Shown: positions 54,301 to 62,266 of the stretch, in pieces
Numbering within the stretch: position 1 is the first letter of the stretch
Layout of the letters: each line of letters begins with the position of its first letter
From: Dyadobacter sp. CY312
Lineage (GTDB): Bacteria > Bacteroidota > Bacteroidia > Cytophagales > Spirosomataceae
DNA length: 64,000 bases
NCBI RefSeq assembly: GCF_021390535.1
Contig: NZ_JAJUXG010000005.1
Location: 248,001-312,000 of the forward strand
Reading direction: 5' to 3'
The notes under the pieces: model-generated
What the model was told of the DNA's origin: nothing
Seen by the model: the letters and a program-made list of their open reading frames with translations, nothing else
The model's database searches: none
Translations under genes and position numbers: made by a program

Positions 54301-54578
54301 TTGATTTTGTCACGGTTATCAAGCACCACTTCTTCTGCTATGTAGCCAATAAATGATACTACCAATGTGGAAGCATTGGTCGATACGCCAAGTGTATAGG
54401 CACCATTTACATCAGAAAGCGTACCGCTCGACGTGCCCTTCACAGCCACGGATGCTCCCGGTAACGGACTGCCGTCTGTGGCGTCGGTAATGATCCCGGT
54501 TATTGTTCGCTCCTGAGCCTGGCTATATCCAACCCCTCCGAGAAGAAGCCAGAGCAATAATATAAATCTGTTTTTCAT
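51399..54578 (-). CDS. SusC/RagA-family TonB-dependent outer membrane transporter
   Basis: 1059 residues. Signal peptide MKNRFILLLWLLLGGVGYSQ, carboxypeptidase-like domain ITGIITDATDGSPLPGASVA, plug phrases LNEVVVTALGISREKRALGY and VIDGTPIDNADLNSA, and a barrel ending in YGLNVNVKF. The EVVVTALGI form of the linker goes with the SusD-like_2 partner seen downstream. No STN domain, sigma factor or regulator is next to the pair, so its control is not visible. It is an importer at the outer membrane. Confidence 0.96.
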   Translation of the reverse strand: MKNRFILLLWLLLGGVGYSQAQERTITGIITDATDGSPLPGASVAVKGTSSGTLSDVNGAYTLGVSTNASTLVVSFIGYIAEEVVLDNRDKINVALKADTKLLNEVVVTALGISREKRALGYAVQEIKAEALQTRPTNALSALSGKVAGLQVVSAGGNMGGSSRVLLRGINSISGNNQPLYVIDGTPIDNADLNSAATSAGSGGKDVGNMIQDINPDDIENISVLKGPSAAALYGTRAANGVILITTKKGKENSKVNLTLNTGIEFEKIVRLPKRQKLYGGGFSNTFQKVNIGGEEYNISEYAVDESWGPKLDGTPVLHWYNLDPENTAEYLQPQPWVYPKNDVHSFFETGVANTNSFSVSGGTSNSTYRLSYTNKNVNGTVPNSSMNRNSLNFSGSTQLGKVKIFNSFNYMKNTSTGRPWTGATNRNIILEAFQWGAVQVDYNKLKNYKRADGTQILWNRSGWQNTPAGEAAKFIDNPYWSAYESYLEENRDRFYGNVGVVYDVNDWLKISGKVNGDLYQYQYQDRIAVYSRTQSQYQEYNNTFSEFNYELLASANKSWNDLSLNVNVGGNLMNQKRRISDQVTQGGLILPEYYNLKNASSVLTNSNSYHKQINSLFGSFSLGYKSLLFVDGTVRNDWSSTLPVDRNSFIYPSVTTSLILSELKGINEIAWLDFAKIRLGWAQVGNDTDPYQLQRAYEATQAFDGLAGYKLPERLNNQLLKPEITSSWETGLSLQALKNRIGLDVTYYDNVSRNQIINIPVSSAFGYDSKVINAGKINNKGIEITLSGTPIRQNGFEWNSTLNWSRNQNKVISLAPGVNTFQLTNSLVTLVAREGEQYGQLLGYDFVYAADGQKVIKADGTYERGQQLTPLGSVLPKYLFGFQNNFTYKNFNLGFLIDGRVGGKFFSQTYKVAMYAGILDKTAANGIRETGVILDGVKGTVTYNSDGTYEVTNTTPNDTRITAQAWARGEYSGPTPQTIFDASFVKLREVTLGYSLPLTGKLVKSVYFGLYGRNLANIYAASKYIDPEMTSSGGNIQGIEGGNIPVPATYGLNVNVKF

Positions 54579-55026
54579 AAAATTGTATTTTGGTGAGATT
54601 CGTTTATTTTGAATTGTCTTTGTATTTGTATTAAATCAGTCAATTTTAGTTTTATCTTATTTTGATTTAAATTCATTAATTGAAATAATATTTTGCACAT
54701 TCTAATATTTTTAGATCATTAAATACGAGATTTCTGAAAATCTTCTGCAAAAGTAATTAATATTTTTTAAATAATTAATCTCTATCGGTATTATATACTA
54801 ATAATTATAATTGTCTTTTTTTAATATTATGGGAACTAAAATGTAACTGACTGTTGAATAATGCGAAAGCGGTTGGGTTTGTATTACGTACACTTACAAG
54901 TAAAGCAATGTCGAAAGCAGAACCAGGAGGTCAGAGTGTGACCAGGCGGACTTTAATTTACTGTCGATCAATAGGAAGTGACGAAAATTGTCATTGTCCG
55001 TAATCATTGCAATAATCCTTTTTCCT
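54579..55026. other. AT-rich upstream region of the fourth susC
   Basis: About 450 bases without a credible gene. On the minus strand TACTTTTG (54748-54755) is a good TAnnTTTG promoter element for susC, about 170 bases before its ATG. I see no direct repeats like those at 24903-24935. Confidence 0.5.
54748..54755 (-). promoter_or_regulatory. Candidate -7 promoter element of the fourth susC
   Basis: Minus strand TACTTTTG matches TAnnTTTG and is preceded by a very AT-rich stretch. Confidence 0.45.
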
Positions 55027-55956
55027 ATGCGTAGAAAGAATGATATCCTGTTAAAAAGTGCGTTTGAGGAAGCTTTCCCCGATCTGCTGCGCTTCTACTT
55101 TAAGGATGCCGACATTATTTTCGATATACCTCGGGGTTTCGAATTTCTGGATAAAGAACTGAATGAACTCTTTCCCGATTTAGAAAAAAAGGGCGGGAGC
55201 CGTGTGGTGGATATGCTTGTGAAGGCATTTCTGATGAGTGGTAAAGAAGAATGGATTCTGATCCATCTGGAAATTCAGGGCGACAGAACCGATCAATTTG
55301 CTTTCCGCATGTTTCAGTATTGGTATCGCATCTACGACCGTTATGGTGTGGACATCGCTGCATTAGTAGTTTACACAGGCGGGAAGAACCAGAGTCAGCC
55401 GAACTATTTTCATAAGGATTTCCTTGGAACTGAAATTCTTTACAAATACAACACTTATCACATTCTGGATCACAGTGAAGCGCAGCTCTTAGCGATGAAT
55501 AATCCGTTTGCCCTCATCGTGCTTACAGCTCAGAAGGCACTGCTTGTTGGTAAAATACCGGAGGAAGAACTAGGGGAGCATAGGCTGACCATTGCACGCG
55601 CACTCATTCACAGTAAGAATTACAATAGCCAGCAAATCAGGCGTTTTCTCTTCTTTCTGACAACGTTTATTCGGATTGAAAATCCTGAAATAAATATTAA
55701 CTTTGAAAAGCACATTGAATTATTAACCGGAAAAACCACAGCTATGGGAATCATTGAAACCATAAAGATGCTTGCGAAGGAGGAGGGAATAGAGGAAGGC
55801 CTGGAAAAGGGTATTGAAAAAGGCGAGCTGAAAAAAAGCTATGAGGTTGTACTAAAATTATTACAAGCCGGGAAATTTACGGTATCAGAAATAGCCAATT
55901 TCGCGAGTGTGTCAGAGGCGTTTGTACAGGAGGTCGAAAAGGAAAACACTAAATAG
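55027..55956 (+). CDS. Rpn-family recombination-promoting nuclease/putative transposase
   Basis: Start set at 55027 (MRRKNDILLKSAFEEAFPDL), 309 residues; the frame is open to 54988. The PD-(D/E)xK nuclease core has Asp in RVVDMLVKAFL and the E-x-Q variant in WILIHLEIQGDRTDQF, then FRMFQYWYRIYDRYG. This matches RpnA-like proteins (PDDEXK_2). The C-terminal part has the charged repeats EEGIEEGLEKGIEKGELKK characteristic of the family and a short HTH-like end (TVSEIANFASVSEAFVQEV). These proteins cut DNA and raise recombination, or act in phage defence in some cases. It is a single gene with no other mobile-element part nearby. Confidence 0.88.
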   Translation: MRRKNDILLKSAFEEAFPDLLRFYFKDADIIFDIPRGFEFLDKELNELFPDLEKKGGSRVVDMLVKAFLMSGKEEWILIHLEIQGDRTDQFAFRMFQYWYRIYDRYGVDIAALVVYTGGKNQSQPNYFHKDFLGTEILYKYNTYHILDHSEAQLLAMNNPFALIVLTAQKALLVGKIPEEELGEHRLTIARALIHSKNYNSQQIRRFLFFLTTFIRIENPEININFEKHIELLTGKTTAMGIIETIKMLAKEEGIEEGLEKGIEKGELKKSYEVVLKLLQAGKFTVSEIANFASVSEAFVQEVEKENTK

Positions 55957-56088
55957 TTTTTTGTCGGGTTCTGACCAGCCATGGATTAACCTTCCAAACC
56001 ACTGATCAACCTTTCACAATTAATTGAGGTGTAGCCCTTGTGATAAACAGTTATTTTGGTAAACCTGTCGCACCTGACTGATTCCAAA

Positions 56089-57669
56089 ATGTTTAAAAAA
56101 GCTACCTCCCAATATCACGATCCTTCACAGCTTAAAACCAAGCCGTTTAATTTCAGACATATAGAGCAATACTTTTTGCTTGCTGAAAGCAAAGGTGCAC
56201 TTCAAAGCATTTCCGAAAGAGCCCATCAGGATCTGGATCTTGACGATGTTTTTAAATTCATCGACCGTACAACCAGCAGCATTGGGCAGCAATATCTTTA
56301 TTACCTGCTCAGAACGATTCCTGCGGATCAAAAGCGAGCCGATCGTTTAGAAGGACTGATAGCGGTGTTTGAGAAAAATGATGAGCTCAAACAAACCGTT
56401 TTGGAAGGACTTTCCGGTCTAAATAACAATGATGCCTATTACGTCTGCTCTCTTTTTCTTCAAAAGTATATAGCAACTCCAAAATGGTTTTGGATTGTGC
56501 CGTTGCTATCTGTTGCAAGCGTGTGCTCGGTTGTTTTGTCCTTTATTTTTCCTTCTTTTTTGTTTGTAGTAATGCTGCTTCTGGCGGTCAATTTTGCTTT
56601 TCATTATTGGAACAAAAATAACCTTTACAAGTACGCCAGCTCAATTCCACAGCTATCGCGAATGAATACGCTCGCCAAAAAAATACTAACGTTTGACTCT
56701 TTCAGAAATGAAAAAGCAAGTTTGTCCGCATCGGTCGGTATGCTGGACCGCATGAGTATGTCTATGTCGGTGTTCAAGCTGGAAGCAAAACTGCAAAGTG
56801 AGATAGGTATGTTTGTCGAGTACCTTGTGGAGCTGATCAAGGCACTTTTTCTGATCGAACCGATTTTGTTGTTCAGTACCTTAAAAACACTGGATGCCAG
56901 GAGAGCGCAGGTGCGGGAAGTATTTGATTTTATTGGTGAAATTGATTCGGCGCTTTCCATTCAGGCATTGCGTGAATCATCGGTTTACAGTTGTATTCCT
57001 TCTTTTTCAATAAACGGCAAACAGCTCAATGTCGTGGGCGTATATCATCCTCTTGTGTTCGGAGCAGTAGCGAATGATATCAGATGCGATCACAAGTCGG
57101 TGTTGCTGACCGGCTCCAACATGTCGGGCAAATCGACTTTTATAAGAACAATCGGTATTAATGTGCTGCTCGCACAAACAATTAATACCTGTTTTGCTGA
57201 GAAATTTGAGACGTACAGAACGAAAATTCATTCAGCTATACGTGTTGCAGATGATCTGCTGGATGATAAAAGCTATTACTTCGAGGAGGTTTTAATTATC
57301 AAAAATCTGCTTGACGAAAGTGCCTCGGGCGCCGTTCATCTATTTCTTTTAGATGAGCTTTTTAAGGGAACCAATACCGTGGAGCGCATTGCTGCGGGGA
57401 AATCGGTACTCAGTTATCTGAACAGTGGTGCCAACCTGGTGTTTGTCTCCACGCACGATCTGGAGCTGGGAGATTTTCTGAATGAAACGTTCGACTTGTA
57501 TCATTTTTCGGAGGTGGTCGAGGCGCGTGAAATTTTGTTCGACTACAAGCTAAAACAGGGTACGCTGATAACTACAAACGCCATCAGGATCCTGGAACTT
57601 AACAATTATCCTCCGGAAGTAGTCGCCGATGCACTGCTGGTTGCCCGGCAGTTGAGAAAAAAGAAATGA
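56089..57669 (+). CDS. Membrane-anchored MutS-like ATPase
   Basis: Start set at 56089 (MFKKATSQYHDPSQLKTK); the frame opens a little earlier at a TTG. 526 residues. The N-terminal part resembles MutS core segments (LDDVFKFIDRTTSSIGQQYL). A hydrophobic stretch of two helices (WIVPLLSVASVCSVVLSFIF and SFLFVVMLLLAVNFAFHYW, about 145-185) interrupts the lever region. The C-terminal MutS ATPase has Walker A LTGSNMSGKSTFIRTIGINV, Walker B LFLLDELFKGTN and the later VFVSTHDLELGDF. It lacks the mismatch-recognition domain, so it is not a classical repair protein. Membrane-linked MutS relatives are common in Bacteroidota; their job is unknown. Confidence 0.9.
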   Translation: MFKKATSQYHDPSQLKTKPFNFRHIEQYFLLAESKGALQSISERAHQDLDLDDVFKFIDRTTSSIGQQYLYYLLRTIPADQKRADRLEGLIAVFEKNDELKQTVLEGLSGLNNNDAYYVCSLFLQKYIATPKWFWIVPLLSVASVCSVVLSFIFPSFLFVVMLLLAVNFAFHYWNKNNLYKYASSIPQLSRMNTLAKKILTFDSFRNEKASLSASVGMLDRMSMSMSVFKLEAKLQSEIGMFVEYLVELIKALFLIEPILLFSTLKTLDARRAQVREVFDFIGEIDSALSIQALRESSVYSCIPSFSINGKQLNVVGVYHPLVFGAVANDIRCDHKSVLLTGSNMSGKSTFIRTIGINVLLAQTINTCFAEKFETYRTKIHSAIRVADDLLDDKSYYFEEVLIIKNLLDESASGAVHLFLLDELFKGTNTVERIAAGKSVLSYLNSGANLVFVSTHDLELGDFLNETFDLYHFSEVVEAREILFDYKLKQGTLITTNAIRILELNNYPPEVVADALLVARQLRKKK

Positions 57670-57869
57670 CCGGAAAAGGGTACTTGATCCTTACAGTTTT
57701 AGCCGCAACACAGCTGGAATTGTAGTCGGTTCAAGTCAAGGATATTCTTTTTTGTCAGCTATTTAACTGTCCGGGATCATTTTTTTTGTTTAATTAAGAT
57801 TGAAAATTGCACGCAGCATTGGTTAACACCTCATCGCTGATGCTTATCTCTCAAATAAATCCACTCGAT

Positions 57870-58694
57870 ATGAAAACGATTCTTGTTCCCATAGATTTTT
57901 CTGAAAATGCTGCACAAGCCATTGCGGCAGCAAAGGTAATTGCCTCCAAGACCGATGCGGAGCTTGTTTTTCTGCATGCGTATCAGCCCTATATCACAGA
58001 TATTTCTTTACCTGTTACGGTGAACACGATGCCCGTTTACAAAGAGCTGGAAGAATCCTACAAGGCGCAGCTTGAAGAGCACGTTGTTCTTGCAAGGCAG
58101 GAAGGTTTCAAAACGGAGGGTATCTGGGAAACCGGCGGAATCCACGATGCAATCATTAAAAATGCCGAAGACCTGCTTGCCGATCTGATCGTGGTAGGCA
58201 GAACAGGCAAGGGTAGTTTTATGGATAAACTGATAGGCAGCGCTGCAACCAGTATCGCACTGGAAGCGCCATGTCCGGTGCTTGTAATTCCTCCACAGGT
58301 TATCAACATTGATTTCAGACGGATCGTATATGCCACCCAGTTGGAATATGAAGAAATGAACAATCTGCGGGAGGTGGCAACGCTGGCTCGTTTGCTTGGA
58401 GCAAGATTGACCTTTATCAAAATAAGCTCACTTGAACAGCCCAACATCCAGTCCGATCAACAATACATTGAGCAGATGACCAGCGGCCTGGGCATACCCG
58501 CCAGTGACATTGTGATCCACAAAGGGGGCGGGGTTGAGGAAGGTATCAAAAAACACTGCAAGGAAGTGAACGCAGATCTTTTAATCGTTTCAACCCGAGA
58601 GCGCGGATTTCTGGAACAACTGATCATTAACCCGAGTATTACCAAAAAGCTGGTCGTGGAAACAAACATACCACTTCTCGTTTACCATATTTAA
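57870..58694 (+). CDS. Tandem universal stress protein (UspA family)
   Basis: Start set at 57870 (MKTILVPIDFSENAAQAI); the frame is open to 57807. 274 residues in two Usp domains. The first (1-145) has the ATP-binding set ILVPIDFS and IVVGRTGKGSFMDKLIGSAA; the second (about 150-274) ends ADLLIVSTRERGFLEQLI with a weaker nucleotide motif. Such proteins bind ATP or AMP and are made under stress or stationary phase. A single gene, 200 bases after the MutS-like gene. Confidence 0.92.
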   Translation: MKTILVPIDFSENAAQAIAAAKVIASKTDAELVFLHAYQPYITDISLPVTVNTMPVYKELEESYKAQLEEHVVLARQEGFKTEGIWETGGIHDAIIKNAEDLLADLIVVGRTGKGSFMDKLIGSAATSIALEAPCPVLVIPPQVINIDFRRIVYATQLEYEEMNNLREVATLARLLGARLTFIKISSLEQPNIQSDQQYIEQMTSGLGIPASDIVIHKGGGVEEGIKKHCKEVNADLLIVSTRERGFLEQLIINPSITKKLVVETNIPLLVYHI

Positions 58695-58712
58695 TAATTG
58701 GCTGTTGTATTT

Positions 58713-58763
58713 ATGCCACAGATGCACGAATTTACACAAATGTGATTCGTATATCTGTGGCAT
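58713..58763. repeat. Long inverted repeat after the Usp gene
   Basis: ATGCCACAGAT pairs with ATCTGTGGCAT and the inner ACGAAT pairs with ATTCGT, giving a strong cruciform or hairpin of 51 bases. The words CACAGATG and CATCTGTG recur just downstream (58789-58830), typical of a dispersed intergenic repeat. It could also stop transcription. Confidence 0.65.
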
Positions 58764-59195
58764 CTATCATTGATGAATTTATAAGATACCATTCGTGACC
58801 ATCTGTGTATCCGTGTCATTTTTGTGCATCCGTTTTACTTGCCAGATTTGATAACCTCAAATTCATGGCTGCCAGACTCCACACCAATAATCTTCCAAAA
58901 ATTTCCTTCTGAAAAGCCTTAATAGATTTTCCCAAGTGACGCACCTGACTTTTAGCAAACGTTTTGGGTAGATAGACAATTCCGTCCGTATTCACAGGCA
59001 GTATAAGTTTTAGTATAGAATGATGAGAGGTATTTTCAAAGGATGTTTTTCATAAACGACATCTTGCATAAGTAAATAAGAAAGCGATAATAATCTGATT
59101 GTCTGAATTTGTCAAGACCAGGATGAGCAAAGTTCACATCATCAGGAAGATCCGTGGAAATTATTTCAAGATAAAGAAAGATTTGAATTCCTCCG

Positions 59196-59203
59196 TACAT
59201 TTG
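59196..59203 (+). promoter_or_regulatory. Candidate -7 element before the AraC gene
   Basis: TACATTTG matches TAnnTTTG, 22 bases before the ATG at 59226. Confidence 0.45.
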
Positions 59204-59225
59204 AATTTTACAAACCCATGCATGT

Positions 59226-60125
59226 ATGAAGGCAATATCGGTTGACGAGTTTTACAGAGAGGTTTCTCAGCTTATTCCCGAAGAGGTTAGCAAGGAGATC
59301 GGGCATTTTAATGTTTTCAGTATTGCCGATCTTGCCAAAACATCACAGGGGAAAATGCCTTACAACCGGAGAGCCTATTATAAAATCAGTTTGATCATCG
59401 GTAAAAACAGGGCTGAATATGCGGACAAGGTAATTGAAATTGAGAAAAGCGCATTGCTATTTGCAACCCCCAAAATTCCTTATCATTATCTTCCTTTGAA
59501 TGAAGAGCAGTCGGGTCATTTCTGCATTTTTACACCTGAATTTTTAACGCAGAGTAAGAGCGGTGTAATTTTGGATGAGCTTCCCATTTTTAAAGCAAAT
59601 GGTTATCCTATATTCCAACTCTCGGATGAAGAGACAGCAGAAATTGCTGCCATTATGGCTAAAATGAATAGAGAGCTCTCGTCGGACTATGCTTTTAAAT
59701 ACGATCTGCTCAGAAATTATGTAATGGAACTGATCCATTACGGTCAGAAACTACAACCAGCTACGGCGCTTTATCCCACCCACAACGCCTCCGCCCGGGT
59801 CTCGTCGCTGTTTTTGGAATTGCTCGAAAGACAGTTCCCCATTGAGTCCATGGACCAGCAGTTACGTTTGCGAACCGCCAAGGATTACGCAGACACACTT
59901 TCGGTTCACGTCAACCATCTCAACAAGGTTTTGAAAGAAAATACTGGCCACACCACCACGGATCTGATCAGCGAAAGGGTGGTACGGGAAGCCAAGATTA
60001 TCTTAAAGCAAACCAATTGGAATATCTCTGAAATTGCAAACTGTCTGGGTTTTGAGCAGGTTGCCCACTTTTCCAATTTTTTCAAAAAACAAACCGAGAT
60101 TTCACCCATGGCTTTCCGTGGCTAG
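59226..60125 (+). CDS. AraC-family transcriptional regulator
   Basis: 299 residues. The N-terminal two thirds form a cupin-like sensor (YKISLIIGKNRAEYADKVIE, LLFATPKIPYHYLP, GHFCIFTPEFL). The C-terminal HTH pair is LSVHVNHLNKVLKENTGHTT and ISEIANCLGFEQVAHFSNFF, ending in the usual FKKQTEISPMAFRG. The SDR gene starts about 107 bases downstream in the same direction; AraC regulators of this kind frequently sit beside the SDR they control. The ligand is unknown. Confidence 0.92.
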   Translation: MKAISVDEFYREVSQLIPEEVSKEIGHFNVFSIADLAKTSQGKMPYNRRAYYKISLIIGKNRAEYADKVIEIEKSALLFATPKIPYHYLPLNEEQSGHFCIFTPEFLTQSKSGVILDELPIFKANGYPIFQLSDEETAEIAAIMAKMNRELSSDYAFKYDLLRNYVMELIHYGQKLQPATALYPTHNASARVSSLFLELLERQFPIESMDQQLRLRTAKDYADTLSVHVNHLNKVLKENTGHTTTDLISERVVREAKIILKQTNWNISEIANCLGFEQVAHFSNFFKKQTEISPMAFRG

Positions 60126-60232
60126 TTGGTCAGATTTGAATTTTGTAAATAATGGATTGATGTTTGCAAACACACCTCCTTTCTTTTGCGCCAACTTTGT
60201 ATCATCAAAACAGAACAAAAATTGTAACGACG

Positions 60233-60988
60233 ATGAACAAAATAGCATTGGTAACTGGTGGCAGCAGAGGGCTTGGTAAAAACATGGCATTAGCGCTGGC
60301 TACAAAAGGAATAGACGTAATTCTTACATACAACAGCAAACAGGAGGAAGCACTTGCCGTAGTTGCGGAAATTGAAAAAGCCGGACAAAAAGCAGCTGCA
60401 TTGCAACTCAATGCTGGTGAAGTAAAAGGATTTGACACGTTTTTTGAAAATCTGAAATCAGTATTGGGTACTCATTTCCAGGCTACGCATTTCGACTATT
60501 TGATCAATAACGCAGGAATCGGTCTGGGTGCTCCCTTTGCGGAAACTCCGGAAGAAAACTTTGATCTGCTGATGAACGTGCATTTCAAAGGTGTGTTTTT
60601 TCTGACCCAATCCGCCTTGCCTTTCATGAATGATGGCGGTGGTATTGTGAATTTATCAACCGGACTAACCCGTTTCACCATGCCGGGTTACAGCACTTAT
60701 GCAAGTATGAAAGGGGCAATTGAAACGCTCACCCGTTATCAGGCAAAAGAATTGGGTGCACGCGGTATTCGTGTAAATGTGATAGCACCTGGTGCAATCG
60801 AAACCGATTTTGGTGGAGGTGCTGTGCGGGACAACGAACAGGTCAACCAGCACATTGCAGCTGCAACGGCTCTGGGCAGGGTAGGGTTGCCCGATGACAT
60901 TGGCGGAGTCGTTGCCTTTTTATGTACCGATTATGCCAGGTGGGTCAACGCGCAGCGGATTGAAGTTTCCGGCGGAGTGAATCTTTAG
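60233..60988 (+). CDS. SDR-family oxidoreductase
   Basis: Start set at 60233 (MNKIALVTGGSRGLGKNMAL); 251 residues. The nucleotide-binding motif is TGGSRGLG, the NNAG motif is in YLINNAGIGLGAP, and the catalytic triad is complete with Ser in GIVNLSTGLTRF and YASMK in YSTYASMKGAIETL. The end has the normal RIEVSGGVNL. It is a classical NAD(P)H-dependent short-chain dehydrogenase; substrate unknown. Paired with the AraC regulator upstream. Unlike the SDR at 42592 it keeps the catalytic Lys. Confidence 0.93.
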   Translation: MNKIALVTGGSRGLGKNMALALATKGIDVILTYNSKQEEALAVVAEIEKAGQKAAALQLNAGEVKGFDTFFENLKSVLGTHFQATHFDYLINNAGIGLGAPFAETPEENFDLLMNVHFKGVFFLTQSALPFMNDGGGIVNLSTGLTRFTMPGYSTYASMKGAIETLTRYQAKELGARGIRVNVIAPGAIETDFGGGAVRDNEQVNQHIAAATALGRVGLPDDIGGVVAFLCTDYARWVNAQRIEVSGGVNL

Positions 60989-61037
60989 TGGATCTAAACT
61001 TAGTAGCTCAATCAGGCTGCAACAAAAGTAGTTATGA

Positions 61038-61107
61038 TGTCACATTGAGCGGGGTCGAAGGCCTTTTGATTACCCCAAAAGGCATTTCGACTCCGCTCAA
61101 TGTGACA
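61038..61107. repeat. Large hairpin repeat after the SDR gene
   Basis: TGTCACATTGAGCGGGGTCG and the bases after it pair with the reverse words ending CTCCGCTCAATGTGACA, giving a stem of about 31 base pairs with few mismatches and a loop of about 8 bases (around ATTACCCC). The word CATTGAGCGGAGTCGAA is typical of dispersed repeats in Bacteroidota. It lies between convergent genes and may also work as a terminator. Confidence 0.75.
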
Positions 61108-61245
61108 AATTCTACCTATTTTCCTATCCTGGTACAGCCTCATTGTCAGGAATATAGGTTTAAACAACTTGTTCTCTAAGAACTGTATACTGTTAACTAA
61201 AAGCTGTGAACTCAACAAAAATGAATCTCTAGAAGAAACATACTT

Positions 61246-62097
61246 CTAAGATAACCGTGCAATACACACCGCCAAGCTATCTCTCCAGTAAGGAATTTTA
61301 ATACCGAAAGTAGTTTTAATCTTGGTTTTGTCCATCACCGAATACGCTGGACGAACAGCTTTGGTAACGTATTCTGAGGTTTTGACAGGATTTACAATTA
61401 CCTCTGTGTTGCTGATGTCGAAGATCGTTTTGGCAAAATCGAACCAGGAAGTAACTCCTTCATTGCTGTAATGGTAAATTCCGTAAGCATCGCTGCCTGA
61501 GGCAATCACGTCCAGAACGGCTCCGGCAAGATCAATGGCGTATGTCGGCGAGCCGGTTTGGTCGGCGATCACGCCCAACTGGTCTCTTTCACTACCCAAA
61601 CGAAGCATTGTTTTTACGAAGTTATTGCCAAATTCAGAGTACAACCAGCTGGTGCGGATTGTGAAATGTTCTTTCAGTATGCGGGTGATATCCTGTTCGC
61701 CCTCCAGTTTGGTAAGACCGTAAATATTTTCAGGTTCAGCAGGATCGGTTTCAGAAAGCAGCTGAGGCACGTTTCCTTTGAACACGAAGTCTGTTGAAAT
61801 ATGGATCAAAGTGGCATTGTGTTTCTGACAGGCAACGGCAATGTTCGCAGCACCTTCGCGGTTCACTTTCCGGCAGATATCCTGCTCATCTTCTGCTTTA
61901 TCAACGGCGGTATAAGCAGCACAGTTGATCACAAATCCTGGTTTTTCAGCAGTGAAAAGTTTGTTGAGTAAGTCGCTGTCAAGAATATTGCCTTCCTGCT
62001 CAGATGGAAAAGAGATGTCAGTGATGTTTCTTTCGGCAGCAACTTTTTTAAGGCAGCTACCCAATTGTCCGGATGCTCCGAGGACGACGATGTTCAT
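61246..62097 (-). CDS. rfbD: dTDP-4-dehydrorhamnose reductase-like protein (RmlD)
   Basis: Start set at 62097 (MNIVVLGASGQLGSCLKKVA), the usual RmlD start; the frame is open to 62256. 283 residues. Rossmann motif GASGQLG; FVINCAAYTAVDKAEDEQ is the family's central phrase; catalytic Tyr and Lys lie in ENIYGLTKLEGEQ; SWLYSEFGNNFVKTM and GVIADQTGSPTYAIDLA complete the pattern. It reduces dTDP-4-dehydro-L-rhamnose to dTDP-L-rhamnose, a precursor of surface polysaccharide. It follows the YjbH-like genes on the same strand, 169 bases from the nearer one, so a role in an exopolysaccharide locus is likely. The other rml genes are not in the window. Confidence 0.93.
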   Translation of the reverse strand: MNIVVLGASGQLGSCLKKVAAERNITDISFPSEQEGNILDSDLLNKLFTAEKPGFVINCAAYTAVDKAEDEQDICRKVNREGAANIAVACQKHNATLIHISTDFVFKGNVPQLLSETDPAEPENIYGLTKLEGEQDITRILKEHFTIRTSWLYSEFGNNFVKTMLRLGSERDQLGVIADQTGSPTYAIDLAGAVLDVIASGSDAYGIYHYSNEGVTSWFDFAKTIFDISNTEVIVNPVKTSEYVTKAVRPAYSVMDKTKIKTTFGIKIPYWRDSLAVCIARLS

Positions 62098-62266
62098 AGT
62101 TTGTGGTTTTTTCTGCAAATATAAAAGTAAACCGCGGAGTGACACGGCGTTTGGTGCAGAGTTGCATGGAGTTTTTTTAATTTCAAACGAGGAGTTTAGA
62201 ATTGACAACTCTGCGAAACTCTTTGTGTAACTACTAAACTCTGCGTTGAACTCCAAGCCCCATGCC

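Larger units (their letters stand above)
58695..59225. other. Intergenic region with inverted repeats and a possible gene remnant
   Basis: About 530 bases with no intact gene. It begins with a long inverted repeat (58713-58763). On the minus strand between about 59030 and 58815 a frame reads LILPVNTDGIVYLPKTFAKS, and a neighbouring frame reads NFWKIIGVESGSHEFEVIKS near its end, both protein-like but broken by stops and shifts. It may be the tail of a lost gene; I cannot name it. Confidence 0.45.

Noticed and set aside
62098..62256. Upstream extension of the RmlD reading frame
   Set aside because: RmlD proteins begin at MNIVVLGASGQLG; the 53 upstream codons add nothing family-like.
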